Positions 34,630-47,558 of a stretch of DNA of 64,000 nt are shown here, in pieces. The stretch spans positions 18,268,940 to 18,332,939 of the forward strand of contig OU015490.1 of the NCBI GenBank assembly GCA_907164885.2, given 5' to 3'. This stretch comes from Dolomedes plantarius. Lineage: Eukaryota > Arthropoda > Arachnida > Araneae > Dolomedidae. Below the pieces are notes generated by a model. That model made no database searches. It saw only the letters and a program-made list of their open reading frames with translations, and was not told the DNA's origin. Position 1 is the stretch's first letter. Each line of letters begins with the position of its first letter. Made by a program: the position numbers and the translations under genes.

Positions 34630-37600
34630 CAAAATCTAAGTTACGGAGTCTTTATCCTTTTTATAGATACAGAGGGTATTGTTAGAGAAGGTGGCCGCTT
34701 AAGCCAATAAGAGCTTCCTTATGATTTTAAATATCCTGTCATAGTACCTGGTTCACTCTCAAACTTACTAAATTATTTATAACCTACTTTCATGTCAAAA
34801 GTTTACATATTGGCCTGCAAACCTTGATAAATTGTGTAAGAAACAAATTTTGTGTAGTGCATGGACGCAACTTAGCACGCACTGTTGTACACGAATGTGT
34901 AACTTGCATTGTTGAATAAATCATGGGTGTTTTACCAACCAAACGAGTAACTCCTGGATCCCCATTTGACATTTGTTGAATTGATTTTTGTAGCCCGTTT
35001 GCTATTCAATATAAAGGACAAAGGAAGTGGACCTTACAGAAGGTATATGATGCAATATTTGTGTGTTTTGCTACCAGTTCATTAAGAAGTGGTTTCAGAT
35101 TTGTCATCTTCAGCCTTGATAGCAGCCTTAAAGCGGTTTTTTGGAAGACGAGGGAAAAGTGCTAAACTGTTTACAGATAATGCAACAAATTTTGCGGGTG
35201 CAAGTTTGGAATTAAAAAGTCTAAATAAACTACTCTGTGCTCCTGTTGATCTTATTGCTGGGTTTTTCTCTAGGGAGGGTATTTAGTGGAGATTCCTACC
35301 TCCAAGGGCCTCTAACTTTGGCAGGTTATGGAAGGCAGGGGTTGAGCCATTTAAGCATCATTTGTGGAAAGTAGTGGGTAATTCAAACCTTACCCTTGAG
35401 GAACTCCATACCGCTATAACAGAAATTGAAGGGATTTTAAATTCCAGACCGCTGCTTCCAATGTCATCAGTATTCAAAAATGTTTATCAGCTATCCGTGG
35501 TTCTCGAATGTCCAGTTCAATAACTATAGGAACGATTCTCAAATAGACTAACACTTTATACACTCATGTCCATAAATTAAGGATAATGCCAGCTCCGGAA
35601 AATAAAGGTTCAGAAACAAAACAAACGTGACTTATTCATAAATCCCATTTATTAAACAAAAGATAAAGAACAATAAAAGATGGTGTATCTATGATACCAT
35701 TCATAAAAACTACGATTTTTGCTCCCTGCAGCAATTGTAAAAAATATCTCCTTTACAAAAACATAATATTACTTGGTTAATATGATGGTTAATGCATTGT
35801 ATGTCTCCCATGCAATGAAATACAGTCCGTACAACGCCTAGGCATGCTGAGTATCAAATTATCGAGCTGATCGCGGGGAATATTACTCCACTCAGCAAGC
35901 AGTGCTCTCCCAAGTTCCGGTGCACATGTAGGAGGTGGTTGACGGGCTGCAACTCGTCGTCCAAGCATGTCCCACACATGCTCTATCGGATTCAAGTCAG
36001 GTGAGAATGCTGGCCATTCCATACGGGATATATCCTCAGAGTGAAGGTAATCGTTTACGATGTTTGCTCGGTGAGGACGGGCGTTTTCCTCCATAAACAC
36101 AAATTCTGCGCCCATGGCACCCCTAAACAAACGTGCATGTAGTTCCAGAATGATGTCCCGATAAATGTGGCCGTTCGTGGTTCCGATTTGAACATGCAGA
36201 CATGTTCTGCAGCCCAGTATAATTCCACCCCAAACGAGCAATCCTGCACCACCGTAACGGTGTCGTTCAATGATGTTGTCTTGGTGGTAACGGGTACCCG
36301 ACGTTCTCCATATTAAAGTCCGACGTGAATCAGACTGCAAGCTAACCCTGGACTCGTCAGAAAACATCACACAAGCCCACTATGACGATGTATACATTGC
36401 ATGTTCTCTACTCCATGCTAATCGCTGCCGACAGTGAATTGCCGTGAGCGGAACACATCTGACAGGCCTGCGATCATATAGACCAATATTTCCCAAACAT
36501 CTGTACACGGTTTGCCTTGAAACAGTGGTACCCGTGGCTGCAGATAGCTGACGAGACAGGTCAGATGCTGTGCTCCGTCTGCTTCTTTTGGCAGTTACTG
36601 CCAAATACCGGTCTTCATTCGACGTTGTAACTAGGGGGCGATCTGTACTGTAACGTTTACCGTCATTTACATCATCTTGGAATCGTTGTCAAAGCCTAGA
36701 GATGACACTTTGGGCAGTTCCAAGTTCCTCGGATATTTCCATCTAAGTTCGCCTACATTCCAGGCGGCCGATAATTCTACCACGTAAAAAATCATCCACA
36801 TGCGTCCTCTGTGTCACAACTATTCGGTTATGGCCCTGAGCGGTTTACAGAACGCTTGTGAACAATTTTACTTCTCTGCCACCATTCCATATATACCATT
36901 CTCTTACACTCTCGTCATTGTGACGTACTATCGGCATCAACTGGTGGCTTCCTGTCATTTGCATATTATTCTTGAAGCTGTGCGTGATAATTCTACAGGT
37001 GAAATTTTAACTTTAGAGTTCGATTTCCGTGTGATTCTGAATTATCCTTAATTTATAGACATGAGTGTAAAAGGAGGAACATTTAATTGCAGATTAACTA
37101 AAGAAATCGAACTCAAGTCGAAACAGCTAAGTAAATCCAAATTCGACATCCCGTCGAACTGTCAAGTTAAAAGTCAAAATGTTGTGCTGTAGGAGTTCTT
37201 CTTATACAAGCGTGGATGCCACAGGCGAATGAGTGCGCCACCTGGATTTCACTACGAGAAATAATTTGCATATATCTTGCGAGAAATATATTTGCAACAA
37301 TCCGAAGCCAATGACTTTATCGCTTTAAGCCCTGGACAATTCTTTATCGGAAGGCCCAATAGTGCTTCAGTAGAGCCAGATAGAAGATAATAACCAGATA
37401 ATAAGTTAAATAGGAGGAAACGGACCACAATGATGGCTCAACATATTTGGAAACGTTAGCATCAAGATTAAATTAGCCACCTCCAACAACGCTTCAAATG
37501 GCAAATTCTGAAAATTAATTTGAAATTAGGATCATTAGTTCCGTTAAAAGACGACGATCTGCCCACATTTAAATGGGTGCTAGGCAGGACTGTTAAAGTA

Positions 37601-37710
37601 ATTCAAGGCCCAGATAAACACATTACAATAGCTGACGTCATGACTCCTAGTAGAGTTTTCAAACGAATCATCTCTAAAATTTGCATATTACATGTCGAGG
37701 CTACTTAAAT
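34630..37710 (+). mobile_element. BEL/Pao LTR retrotransposon pol relic (integrase region)
   Basis: Plus-strand pieces in order: LYPFIDTEGIVREGGRLS (about 34650), HGRNLARTVVHECVTCIV (zinc-binding region), VLPTKRVTPGSPF, VVSDLSSSALIAALKRFF, LFTDNATNFAGA (an integrase Asp) and SNFGRLWKAGVEPFKHHL. At the position where the family has GLWE the Glu is Lys. After the inserted Tc1 come SPGQFFIGRPNSAS, LQQRFKWQ and LPTFKWVLGRTVKVIQGPDK, the C-terminal BEL integrase tail. Stops and frameshifts are frequent. No LTR, protease or reverse transcriptase was found nearby; 34140-34629 shows nothing else. Confidence 0.75.
35561..37067 (-). mobile_element. Tc1 transposon inserted in the BEL/Pao relic
   Basis: TA-flanked 1507-bp element with ends CACTCATGTCCATAAATTAA and inverted TTAATTTATAGACATGAGTG. 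Minus-strand transposase: helix-turn-helix piece at 36604-36380 (SRQTVYRCLGNIGLYDRRP), then MMFSDESRVSLQSDSRRTL (first Asp), FMEENARPHRA and AFSPDLNPIEHVWDMLGRR (third Glu). The second catalytic position, normally Asp before N-A-R, is Glu (36086-36088). A frame break near 36375 separates the DNA-binding part. The 193-residue catalytic piece is otherwise open. Confidence 0.85.
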
Positions 37711-37982
37711 TGTATAAATTGTTTGTTCACTTTCTAATCTATTGTATTTTTTAAAATTCATTGTGTTTTATGTGAAATTGTGAACTTTTTCTTGTAACTG
37801 AAAAAAAAAATTGTGAAGTTTTGTGAAGGCCGGCAACATGTTCAGAATGGCATCTTTTACTTCGATGACATAGTTGTGATCGCCGCTGGTCGGCCGTTTT
37901 TCGCCTTATGAGTTTAGTGTTCAACTGTGATTCAGAGGGGGGGGGGGGGTTGCTATTACCATTATACGAGATTTTTAGTTCA

Positions 37983-38768
37983 TCTGTATATATAAAACAG
38001 TTCCTTAACTGACTGACTCACTGACTGACAGACAACGCACAGACCAAACCGCTGGACCTAAAGGGCTGAAATTTTGCATGGCGATTCTTCTCATAGTGTG
38101 GGGTGCACTAAGAAAGATTTTTGAAAAATTCTTCTTAGATTTTTTTAAATTAAATTTTTAAGCTGTTTTAGTATCTTTTTTTAAGTTTGCATTTAAAATA
38201 ATAATTTGAGAGTTATACAATTTATATCACGAGAAATATCCTAAAAATTCATTAAAATGAAATCTTTTCGAATCTTTACCTCCATTTTCTGATTTTTGGT
38301 GAATTTTTAAAGATTTATTTTTAGAATTCAATTTATTAAATGCTGATCACGTGATTTCTTTTTCTGGTACTTTAAATTAATTTATCGTTACGTGCTTAAC
38401 AACGAAATAGACAAAAATATTTTTTTTCTCGCTAATGCGGCAGACGATTGGAAATTATCCCAAAAAAAATATTAAAATTCAGTATAAGATATGTTCCTCA
38501 AACTGTATTATATTAACTGTACTATATTCTTTAGTATGTTCTAATAGATTTAATTTGAATATTTTCTTCTAAATTGTTTTGCCTGTAAAAATATCCCTTA
38601 CGATTTTTTTATAAATATATTTTTTCGTTTTTGTTTACATCAATTGCATGCATTTATCGTTGTATTTATTATAAATATATTTATACATATATTTGGCATT
38701 AATTGCATACATTGACCGTTGTATTTAATTTGAATGTACTCCGTAGCGAAGTACGGGTTTTCAGCTAG
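37983..38768 (+). mobile_element. Non-autonomous Helitron-like element H2
   Basis: 786 bp from TC (after A 37982) to CTAG (before T 38769), with the same CCGTA-GCGAAG-TACGG hairpin. Nearly the same as H1, but the left flanks of the two are unrelated, while their right flanks match for kilobases. The 37711-37982 flank holds a G run (37937-37949) and no gene. Confidence 0.75.
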
Positions 38769-40249
38769 TATTTTAATAAATACATTCCACAAGTGCTAGT
38801 GTGTGTTTTTCTGAGCTACGTCGACACAGACTTATCTCAATGAGGCCAAGTTTACATTATTCCGAGAATTCTAATAATTATAAAATCCTAAAATGTTATT
38901 TACATTTAGTATAATAGTTAGAACATTTCATTTCTTTTCGACAATGAGTCTTCGAAAGTTCAATTCATTCCGTTCTGAACGCGTCCACTCAGGGTATTAA
39001 GGCAACAATGGACCTTCAGATTGACAAAAATATGTCCCCAAAACGATTTTTTTTTCTTTCTTATAGAAAATGGTTCTGCAACTCATCAGCTTTAAATTAA
39101 AAAAACAGTATGTTGATCCGTTCATTATTAACCGAGTTATAAGTATTTTTTTCAAACGTAAACAATGGAAATGTTAGACAAATTAAAACTTTAAATGCCA
39201 TTTTCTCAAACAAGTTTTCATGTCGTTTCGGTAAGTTCAAAATGTTCCATGCGTCATAATTTTTCTTGAATTTTCATAAAATTTCATAAAATAATTGTTT
39301 ATATTTGTTAGAATAAAGCTTAGTAATGAATTCATTTTTCTATTTTAAAACAACTTAAAATTTTTACAATAAAATTCTTTTTTAATAAAATTCTACATAA
39401 AATGACCTATTTTTATCGATTTCAAGTTTTTATAAATAGGACTGTAAATAAAATATTGCTTCTAACTTTATTATAACTATATAAAGTTGAAAATTAGATA
39501 TCTGAGACAAAAATTAATGCCCATGGAGCATTTTTAAATAGTCATTAACATACTGATTTTAATTAATATCTTAATTAATTGTATTCTGATTTTTTTTTAA
39601 ATTTAGAATTTCCATCTCTAAACAACACTGTATAAGTATACAAAATTTCATAGCAATCGGTTAATAAATTTAAAAAGTTTTTCATGGTCCATTGATGCCT
39701 TAAATGGCTTGTCCGAAAAAGCGCTCTCCGACAACTGGCGATAAACTCGCCAACCCTAGAGACACACCGTTGATTTTGGCGGCCGTTGAAAGCGAGAAGA
39801 TAAGGAAGTTCAGTCGGAACACAGAGTCGCTAGCATTGGCGTTTTGTGTCTGTCAGGGATTCCCCTTCTGTTACCACTCGCGTTCATCGTTACATTATTG
39901 CAGTGTTTTGCCTATAGAGTCTCCTGCCGATCGCTGACCGCATTTCAAGAGTCCTCGTCCACTTACAGGTAAGACACATCTGCATGTAGCGTGTTATTGT
40001 TTTCATTCGATCTTTTAATCCCTCTCGTACGCAGCGATACATTTGCTACTGGGTGATGTCCACGAACGCAGAGCGCCGCGTTCCGTTTTCAAAGCCTTTT
40101 AAGAGAATCCTCGTTGTAAATGTCTTCTGTCATTTTATGATTTTTATGTCTATACAACCGTTGTCAAGCAGGACTAAAAGCACGAGGTTTACGCCTCAAC
40201 TGTTAGAGGGCACGTTTTTAATTTATGTTTGTAAAAACAGAAAATACCA

Positions 40250-43200
40250 ATTCGGTACTTACGTATTATAGCTGAAGCTTTGAGGTTTGGCGAAAAAACG
40301 GCAATAAAGCGCCAATTACGCGCCCCATCCTTGTTGTTTCGCCATTCATTGCTTTTCGCTCCCATTTTAAGTTTCGTTTTGAAGATTTTCTTTATTTTTT
40401 TAGGTTATGAAAGTTATTTGACAAAGATCTTTCATAAAAGAAGTTTGACGAGAAACATGACTGAGTGTAATACCTCAACTTTTCTAAAAGATAACTTTTA
40501 TAAATGTTGGGCTCTTCGTCAAAGTTTTATAAAAGATTTTGGTGCCCGAATTTTATAAACAACATTTCGAGCAACAGCATGTTAAAAAAATACAAATGTG
40601 TGGAAAACGCGGGAGATAAAAAACAAGATTTCGATTCGAAATAATTTTAGCTCTAATTAAAAATTGCGCACTAATGACAAAACAGAAATACACGAAAAAT
40701 ATTCAAAATGAGTATGTTAAAAACGCAAATTTTCGAAAGAAAAGTCTTAGGATGCTGAAATTTTGCATGGTGGTTACTCCTAAGCTCTACATGCCCACTA
40801 AGAAATATTTTTTAAAAGTACAAAATTGAAGGGGTTTAAAAGGGGCTTAACCCCTCCCCACTTAAAAAAAAACATTGTATCTCTGAAACCATAGGACCCA
40901 GGAAGCTGAAATTTCGTATGGTGGTTCCCCTTAAGCCCTATGTACCCACTAAAAAACTTTTTGAAAAATGCAAATTTTAAGGGGGTTAAAAGTGGCTTAA
41001 CCCTCTCTAAAAAAAACCCATTGTATCTCTGGAACCATAAGACCTAGAAAGCTGAAATTTTGCATGGTGGTTCCCCTTAAGACCTAGGTACACACCAATA
41101 AATCTTTTTTAAGACCTCAAATTTTAAGGGGTATAGCCCCTCCCCCCCTAAAAGATCCCACTGTATCCCTGGAACCATAGGGAAGCTATGGTATGGTACC
41201 ATACAATATTTAGGAAGCTGAAATTTTGTATGGTACTTCCCCGAGGTACACACAAATAAATCTTTTTTAAGAGCTCGAATTTTAAGGGATTTAGCCCCCT
41301 TAGATAGGAATAACTTTTATTAAAGATCTTTGTCAAAGAACTTTGATAGTGTAATATGGGTCAAAAGGAAGAAGATGCAGTGTCTTTTTTCCAGATCCGT
41401 GGAATTTTGCCCAGTCAGCGTGTATGCCCGAACTTTCACAACATGCGTGCCTATTTTAATCGACCAGTAGCTGGAGATGCAATATTAAAGATTGCGGCAA
41501 AACAGTGAGAATTCACAAGGAAAACTGGTTCTACGGTTCCCGATTGCCATTACTTTAAAATCCCGATTGCCAAACTTTAAATATTTGCATTTTCCGTCGA
41601 AACCTGTATGCATATCAATTTGTGTCCAATTTGCATTATCCCTTCTTGTCGCGTCGCTTTTTTTTGTCTAAGAGTGTATTCCTATTTTGTCTTTAATATG
41701 AAATTTTTAATTAGATCTAAAATTATTTATAGCGAAATCATGTTCTTCAGCTGCTTATTTTTTTTTTTACTTTTTCATGTGTTTTCCAAATACTTTTTTA
41801 AACATGCTGCTGCTCAAAATGTTGATGCATGTTTAATAACTGCTTTCGTATATTTCATACACGTGCTTCGCCACAGATTACACGAGTGCCATGAAGTATG
41901 TCATTTGGTTCATTTAATTTCAATTAACTTTAGCAGTAAGGTGGGGTCATTTCTCATAAAATGTTCATCGCAGAATTTAATGACAGTGATTCGAATTTAA
42001 ATACGAGTTTTGGATATTTCATTTTTATTTTAGGGATTTAAAACCACTTTACAACCTCCTAAAAAGTTGCTTTTTAAACAACTTTCTTGGCCAGCCTTTG
42101 AGCCTAAGAGGAACCGCCATGCAACATTTCAACTTCTTCGGCCTTATTGTTCCAGAGATACGGTGGGATATTTTTTTTTTTGGGGGGGGGGGACTAAACC
42201 CCTTAAAATTTGAATGTAAAAAAAGATTTATTGGTGTGCACCTAGGGCTCAAGGGAAACCAACCACCAAAAATTTCAGCTTCCCAGGCCTTATAGTTCCA
42301 GAGATACAGTGGGTTTATTTCTTTTTTTTGGGGGGGGGGGGCTAAACCCCTTTAAATTTGAACTAAACAAAATTATTGGTGTGCTCCAAGGGCTCAAGGG
42401 AAACCAACCAACAAAATTTCAGCTTCCCAGGCCTTATAGTTCCAGAGATACAGTGGGTTTATTTCTTTTTTTATGGGGGGGGGGGGCTAAACCCCTTAAA
42501 ATTTGAACTAAAAAAGAACAAAAATATTGGTGTGCACCTGGGGCTTAAGAAAAACCAACCAACCAACCAAATTTTTCATCCCAGGCCTTATAGTTCCAGA
42601 GATACCGTGGTTTTCTTTTTTTTGGGGGGGGGCTAAACCCCTTAAAATTTGAACTTTTAAAAAAAAGATTTGTTGGTGTGCACCTAGGGCTTAAGGGAAA
42701 CCAACCAACCAAATTTCAGCTTCCCAGGCTTTATGGTTCCAGAGATACAGTGGGTTTATTTAGTCTTTTTTTGGGGGGAGGGGGGCGCTAAACCCCTTAA
42801 AATTTGAACTAAAAAAATTATTGGTTTGCTCCTAGGGCTCAAGGGAATCCAACCAACAAAATTTCAGCTTTCCAGGCCTTATAGTTCCAGAGATACAGTG
42901 GGTTTATTTCTTTTTTTTGGGGGGGGCGAAACCCCTTAAAATTTGAACTAAAAAAGAAAAAAATTATTGGTGTGCACCTAGGGCTTAAGGAAAACCAACC
43001 AACCAACCAAATTTCAGCATCCTAGGCCTTATGGTTCCAGAGATACCATGTGTTTCTTTTTTTTGGAGGGGGGGGGGGATAAACCCCTTAAAATTTGAAC
43101 TTTAAAAAAAAGATTTATTGGTGTGCACCTAGGGTTAAAGGGAAACCAGCCAACTAAATTTCAGCTTCCCAGGCTTTATGGTTCCAGAGATACAGTGGGT

Positions 43201-43930
43201 TTATTTATTTATTTATTTATTTTTTGTGGGGGGGGGCTAAACCCCTTAAAATGTGAACTAAAACAAAATTATTGGTGTGCACCTAGGGCTTACGGGAAAC
43301 CAACCAAGCAAATTTCAGCTTCACAGGCCTTATGGTTCCAGAAATACAGTGGGGTTTTTTTTTTGGGGGGGGGGCTAAACCCCTTAAAATTTGGACTTTA
43401 AGAAAAAGATTTATTGGTGTGCACCTAGGGCTTAAGGGGAACCACCATACAAAATTTCAACTTCCCGGACCCTTTTGTTCAAGAGATACATTGGATGTAT
43501 TTTAATGGGGGAGGGGGTTTAAGCCCCTTTTAACATCCTGAAAATTTTTAATTCTTAAAAAATATTTTTTAATGGGCACGTAAGACTTAGGAGTAACCAC
43601 CGTGTAAAATTTTAGCATCCTAAGACTTAAGCTTCGAAAGTTTTGCGTTTGTTGCATGCTCATTTTGAATATTTTTCATGCATTTCTGTTTTGTCATTAG
43701 TACGCAATTTTTAATTAAAGCTAAAATTATTTATAATCGAAATCTTGTTCTTCATCTGACACGTTTTCTACACATTTGTAATTTTTAAACACGCTATTGC
43801 TGGAAATGTTGTTTATAACTTCCGGTTAGAAAATAGGTTGCCACTGTGAAATTAGGTGTTGGCGGCCGGATATTGCGCCAAGGGTAAAAAGCTGCCAAGT
43901 TTCAGCTATAATACGTAAGTATCGAAAATT
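40250..43930. mobile_element. Foldback-like element with long inverted arms and internal tandem repeats
   Basis: Tips TTCGGTACTTACGTATTATA and, inverted, TATAATACGTAAGTATCG. Long arms: 40560-40795 is the inverse of 43575-43815 across the whole length (for example AATGACAAAACAGAAAT and GTCTTAGGATGCTAAAATTT). A third partial arm copy lies at about 41640-41830. The left arm carries about three and the right arm about ten copies of a 147-bp unit, in opposite orientations. A GAAAAT motif flanks both tips. The homologous site in block A lacks the element. No transposase is seen. The architecture recalls FB/Galileo elements, but the superfamily is not established. Confidence 0.6.
42150..43490. repeat. 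Tandem array of about 147-bp units with poly-G runs
   Basis: Unit landmarks: TTCCAGAGATACAGTGGGTT, a T run, a G run of about 7-12, CTAAACCCCTTAAAATTTG, GGTGTGCACCTAGGGC, then AACCAACCAA and TTTCAGCTTCCCAGGC. Starts at 42150, 42296, 42440, 42594, 42737, 42885, 43035, 43182, 43336 and a diverged 43478, so spacing is 142-154 bp. Three inverse units occur at about 40840-41180. The open frames on both strands here are by-products. Confidence 0.85.
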
Positions 43931-43932
43931 CT

Positions 43933-44527
43933 TTAACCTTTCAGCGGGCGCGCCAATTTTTGGAACACCAACAGGCGCGCGTGGCACAAAGTGCAACATC
44001 TCTTTCAACCTCGATTATTCCTTTTGTAATGAACTTTTTTTTCAAATTGAAAATAATAATTCTGCGTTTTATGACAAGATACAAAATGTTGATAATATTG
44101 AGATGTAGTTATAATTAAAGGCCAAATAATGCAGATACGATCGCCTCATTTCAAAACTGTCCGGTTTATTGGATCTGGGGATAACTTGCGAATGGATTCC
44201 TATTATGTCAAAAACCTAAAAAACAATGAGACTGTCCATCTTCGTGATATGCGGGATACCGTGTAGTAGCTGCACATGTGATCGAGTACATCAACTCCTG
44301 CTTTTGTCGTATTGCAATCCAGTACAATCGCTGGTTTACCACGGTCAAATCACGACTACCAATGAATGGAAAGGAATACAAGGGTCAGAAAATCAGACCT
44401 GCATTGGAAAGGGTGTAGCTATAAATAGAAACTGCTTAGAACATTCAAATCTTACATGTAAAAACAAACCATTCAAAATTACAAGAACGTTGCACTCTGT
44501 ACACGGGCGCGTCCGTCGAACGGTTAA
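43933..44527. mobile_element. piggyBac-like MITE, copy B
   Basis: TTAA at 43933-43936 and 44524-44527. Left end CCTTTCAGCGGGCGCGCC and right end GGGCGCGTCCGTCGAACGG are imperfect inverse copies. Same element as 4450-5047. Confidence 0.55.
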
Positions 44528-44931
44528 AGCTCGTAATATTCGTACATAATATTTTTCAATATATTGTTAAGTTAATTACTGCAATACCCCGAAGTTACGC
44601 GAAAGGTGGGATGGACGTAAGTCGGGGTACAACTTTGCATATAAATATATATATATATAACTTTTGTCTAACTGGGACCAAGAAATTACAAAAGCACCAG
44701 TTTACAAAGCACCAGTGAAAGTATTGTATTACATATTAATATTGTTTATGTTCACGAAGAATTATTCAAGTAAATGTATCAAGTAAAAACATCCAGGCAC
44801 AGTTCAAGAATGACTTCGATATTTGGTATTTAAACGTTTAATCTTTATTACACTATTTACAACTTTGAACATAAAAGAAATGAAATTAAAATTCAAGAGT
44901 TACTTCATGCGTCATGAGTGCATGAAGCCTG

Positions 44932-46482
44932 TAGTGATGCGACATCGACAACAAAACATCGATGTTTTGAAACATCGATGTTCAATATTAAAACATCGAT
45001 GCTAGTAAAACATCGCCCCAAAACCATCGATGTTTTTAAGCATCGATGTTTCAGAACATCCATTTCTTAAAACTGGTTTAGTAACCTCTAACATTAATGT
45101 GACTTCGGTTAGTTGTGTTGGGGGGGGGGGGGTTGATTTAATTTTATTCTCTGATTGGGCTGACAGAAATGAAAAAAACTTGTTTGCCAGAGTCAGTGCA
45201 TATCACGGAATTTCCATCATGGATTTTATTACTTTTACTAGAAAATTGAGAAATAAATTATTTGTATAAAAACAATTGATAGGATGAAAGCCATAAAGAA
45301 AAATCTGGGATGTTTTATAATTTAAATTGGTTGAATGTGAAAAGTTATTGTCATTTTTATTTACAAGTTGGAGAATAATTTACTCCCAGGAGACTTAAAT
45401 AATTTCGTAATAAAAAAAATCTGAAGTTCATGACTGTATCACAAGACAAAAGGATTGGGTTCATATCAATAGAGTATAAGACAAAATCATTTAAAAGAAT
45501 TTTGAGTTTGTTTCAACAGAGTTTAATATAAAAAAAATAATAAGAACAATTTATTAACAAATATTTTAGTTTCAAATTAAATAATACAGAAGAAAATTAC
45601 ATATATTTACACCAATTTGTAGTACTGATTGAAAACCAGAGTTTAGGGAAAATACAACAAGCTTATTTTTTATTTACTGTAAATAACAATTATTGGGCCA
45701 TATAATTATTATATGCCCTATATTTATTATTTACAGTTTTTTAAAAAAGAACTTTGTTAATTTTTTCCTCCTTAAGTCGACTTCTTTTTTTCACTAACTA
45801 TCCCACCAGCTAGGGAAAAAACTCTTTTCTCATGGGACGGCTGTCGCCATTACTGATAAATACTTAATTACAACTTTAACCAATGTAGAATTATTATAAT
45901 TATAATTATCAGAGAAAAATAGGAGTGAGTTGTCTCTTAGTTTAAAAACAGGAGCTTTGAAGCAAACTGCAAGTTCGGGCACAAAAAGTGAAAAACAACA
46001 GTGTTTCTCACACGTCAAGTTCCTCCAACAGCTTCGACCTCTTTCTTACACTCCAGTTATCTTCTACCATCTTGTAGTGATCCTCCCTTAAGATTTGTCA
46101 CAATGGTAGAAAAATTGATTTACGTTGAGAGGAAGTCAATCGTCCGTCCTCAGAATCCGATGATGCACTTGATCTCATTATCAAGCTTTCTGATACAAGT
46201 ACCCAATACAGTCCTGTCTTGGAAGTGGAGATTTTTAAACTGTGGATCAAATAAAGATGTCATTGCAAAAAATTGACCTCTTATTCCATTGAGCTAGAAC
46301 ACTTTTCTTCAGCGTTTTTCCTAGCTTTGAATTTTATTATGGTACTTTTTCATTTAAAAAAAACACACCGAGACAACGTAAAAAATCGAGCACAAAACAT
46401 CGATGTTAAAAAAATATCGGCTTTAATAAATCGATGTTTAGAACATCGATATTTTTATAAAAACATCGATGTTGCATCCCTA
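44932..46482 (-). mobile_element. hAT transposon relic with palindromic ATCGAT iterons
   Basis: Ends TAGTGATGCGACATCGA and inverted TCGATGTTGCATCCCTA, and 8-bp flanks GAAGCCTG / GAAGCCAG. Block A shows the empty site GAAGCCAG at 5425-5432. Both subterminal regions hold many copies of AACATCGATGTT. The minus strand near 45835-45770 reads HEKRVFSLAGGIVSEKKKS, the hAT C-terminal dimerisation signature. Other coding parts are not readable, so the transposase is largely gone. A G run lies at 45121-45132. Confidence 0.8.
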
Positions 46483-46523
46483 GAAGCCAGGATTCGAAGT
46501 GCTGGTAGACAGATATCAACTAG

Positions 46524-47353
46524 TTCACGGCTGACCGTCCTTGAACACATCCGGGCATGCGCATGGGAGGGAGGAGTTTCCAACAAATATCATACATATG
46601 TACAAGATATTAAAAAATGATGTTGATGGTTTTAAAAAAATCCAATGATGTAGTCTGCCGTATTAACGCTTTTTTTTCGAACAGAATTTCTCCATAGCAG
46701 ACGAACATTTTGTTTAATTCCCAGCTTTGCGGTGATCCTGAGATGTTTGTGTGAGTCTATATTCTTTGAAATCTGTAATCCTTTCTCCGTTGCGCAGAAG
46801 ATCGCAATAATTTTCTATCGCCATTTTTTAAATTTGGGAAATGTGATAAATTATCTGTCTCCATATCCGATTTCCAGAGCGGCAATTTATCTTTTAATGC
46901 ACTTATCGTACTTATCATAGAATCAAGGGGAGAGTGACGCTGTCGAGAGATCAGGCTGCTCATTTATTTATTTATTTATTTAAAATTTTTTTTTTTTTTT
47001 ACGGTTCAACGACTTTTAATTTTTTTTTCTAAAATTATTCATTACAACTACGAGCTTTTGTTGTTCGAATATCTAAAATTGTTCGAAATTTGAACGGCGG
47101 GCACTTTAAAATTGTTTCGCGGGCTCCCTGGTTCCCGGGGGCCGACCCCTGATCTATAGGGTCGGAATGGCCATACAGTGGATGCTACGCTAACAGCGTC
47201 AGCTGTCTCAACCCTCCGTGGTCTTATTTATCGGATCGTACTTCATAGATCCCGTTTAGTTATGCCTATCTCCAATGATCCTTTTGAAACGAAAATGGCC
47301 CGTTCACATAGAATCCGCCAGCGTTAGCGTGCATCGTATTGAAATATAGGCAA
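46524..47353. other. Non-coding, nothing recognised
   Basis: Contains T-rich runs and a (TTTA)n stretch at 46963-46983. No gene-like frame or element end was found. Confidence 0.4.
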
Positions 47354-47426
47354 CTAGCTGAAAACCCGCGCTTCGCTACGGAGTACATTCAAATTAAATA
47401 CAGCGGTCAATGCATGCAATTAATGC

Positions 47427-47490
<64 letters not shown>

Positions 47491-47500
47491 TGTATGTATG

Positions 47501-47558
<58 letters not shown>

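Larger units (their letters stand above)
37983..46523 (+). repeat. Helitron-bounded duplicated block, copy B
   Basis: Matches 887-5465 after removal of two insertions (about 40250-43930 and 44932-46482). Right-edge similarity ends at CTAG|TTC (46520-46526). Contains the partner of the small ATG frame (39704) and of the piggyBac-like MITE. Confidence 0.65.

Noticed and set aside
42049..43401. Regularly spaced repeats that superficially recall a CRISPR array, with several open frames
   Set aside because: Units are about 147 bp, diverged, eukaryotic, and part of the inverted arms of the foldback-like element; there are no short constant repeats with unique spacers.
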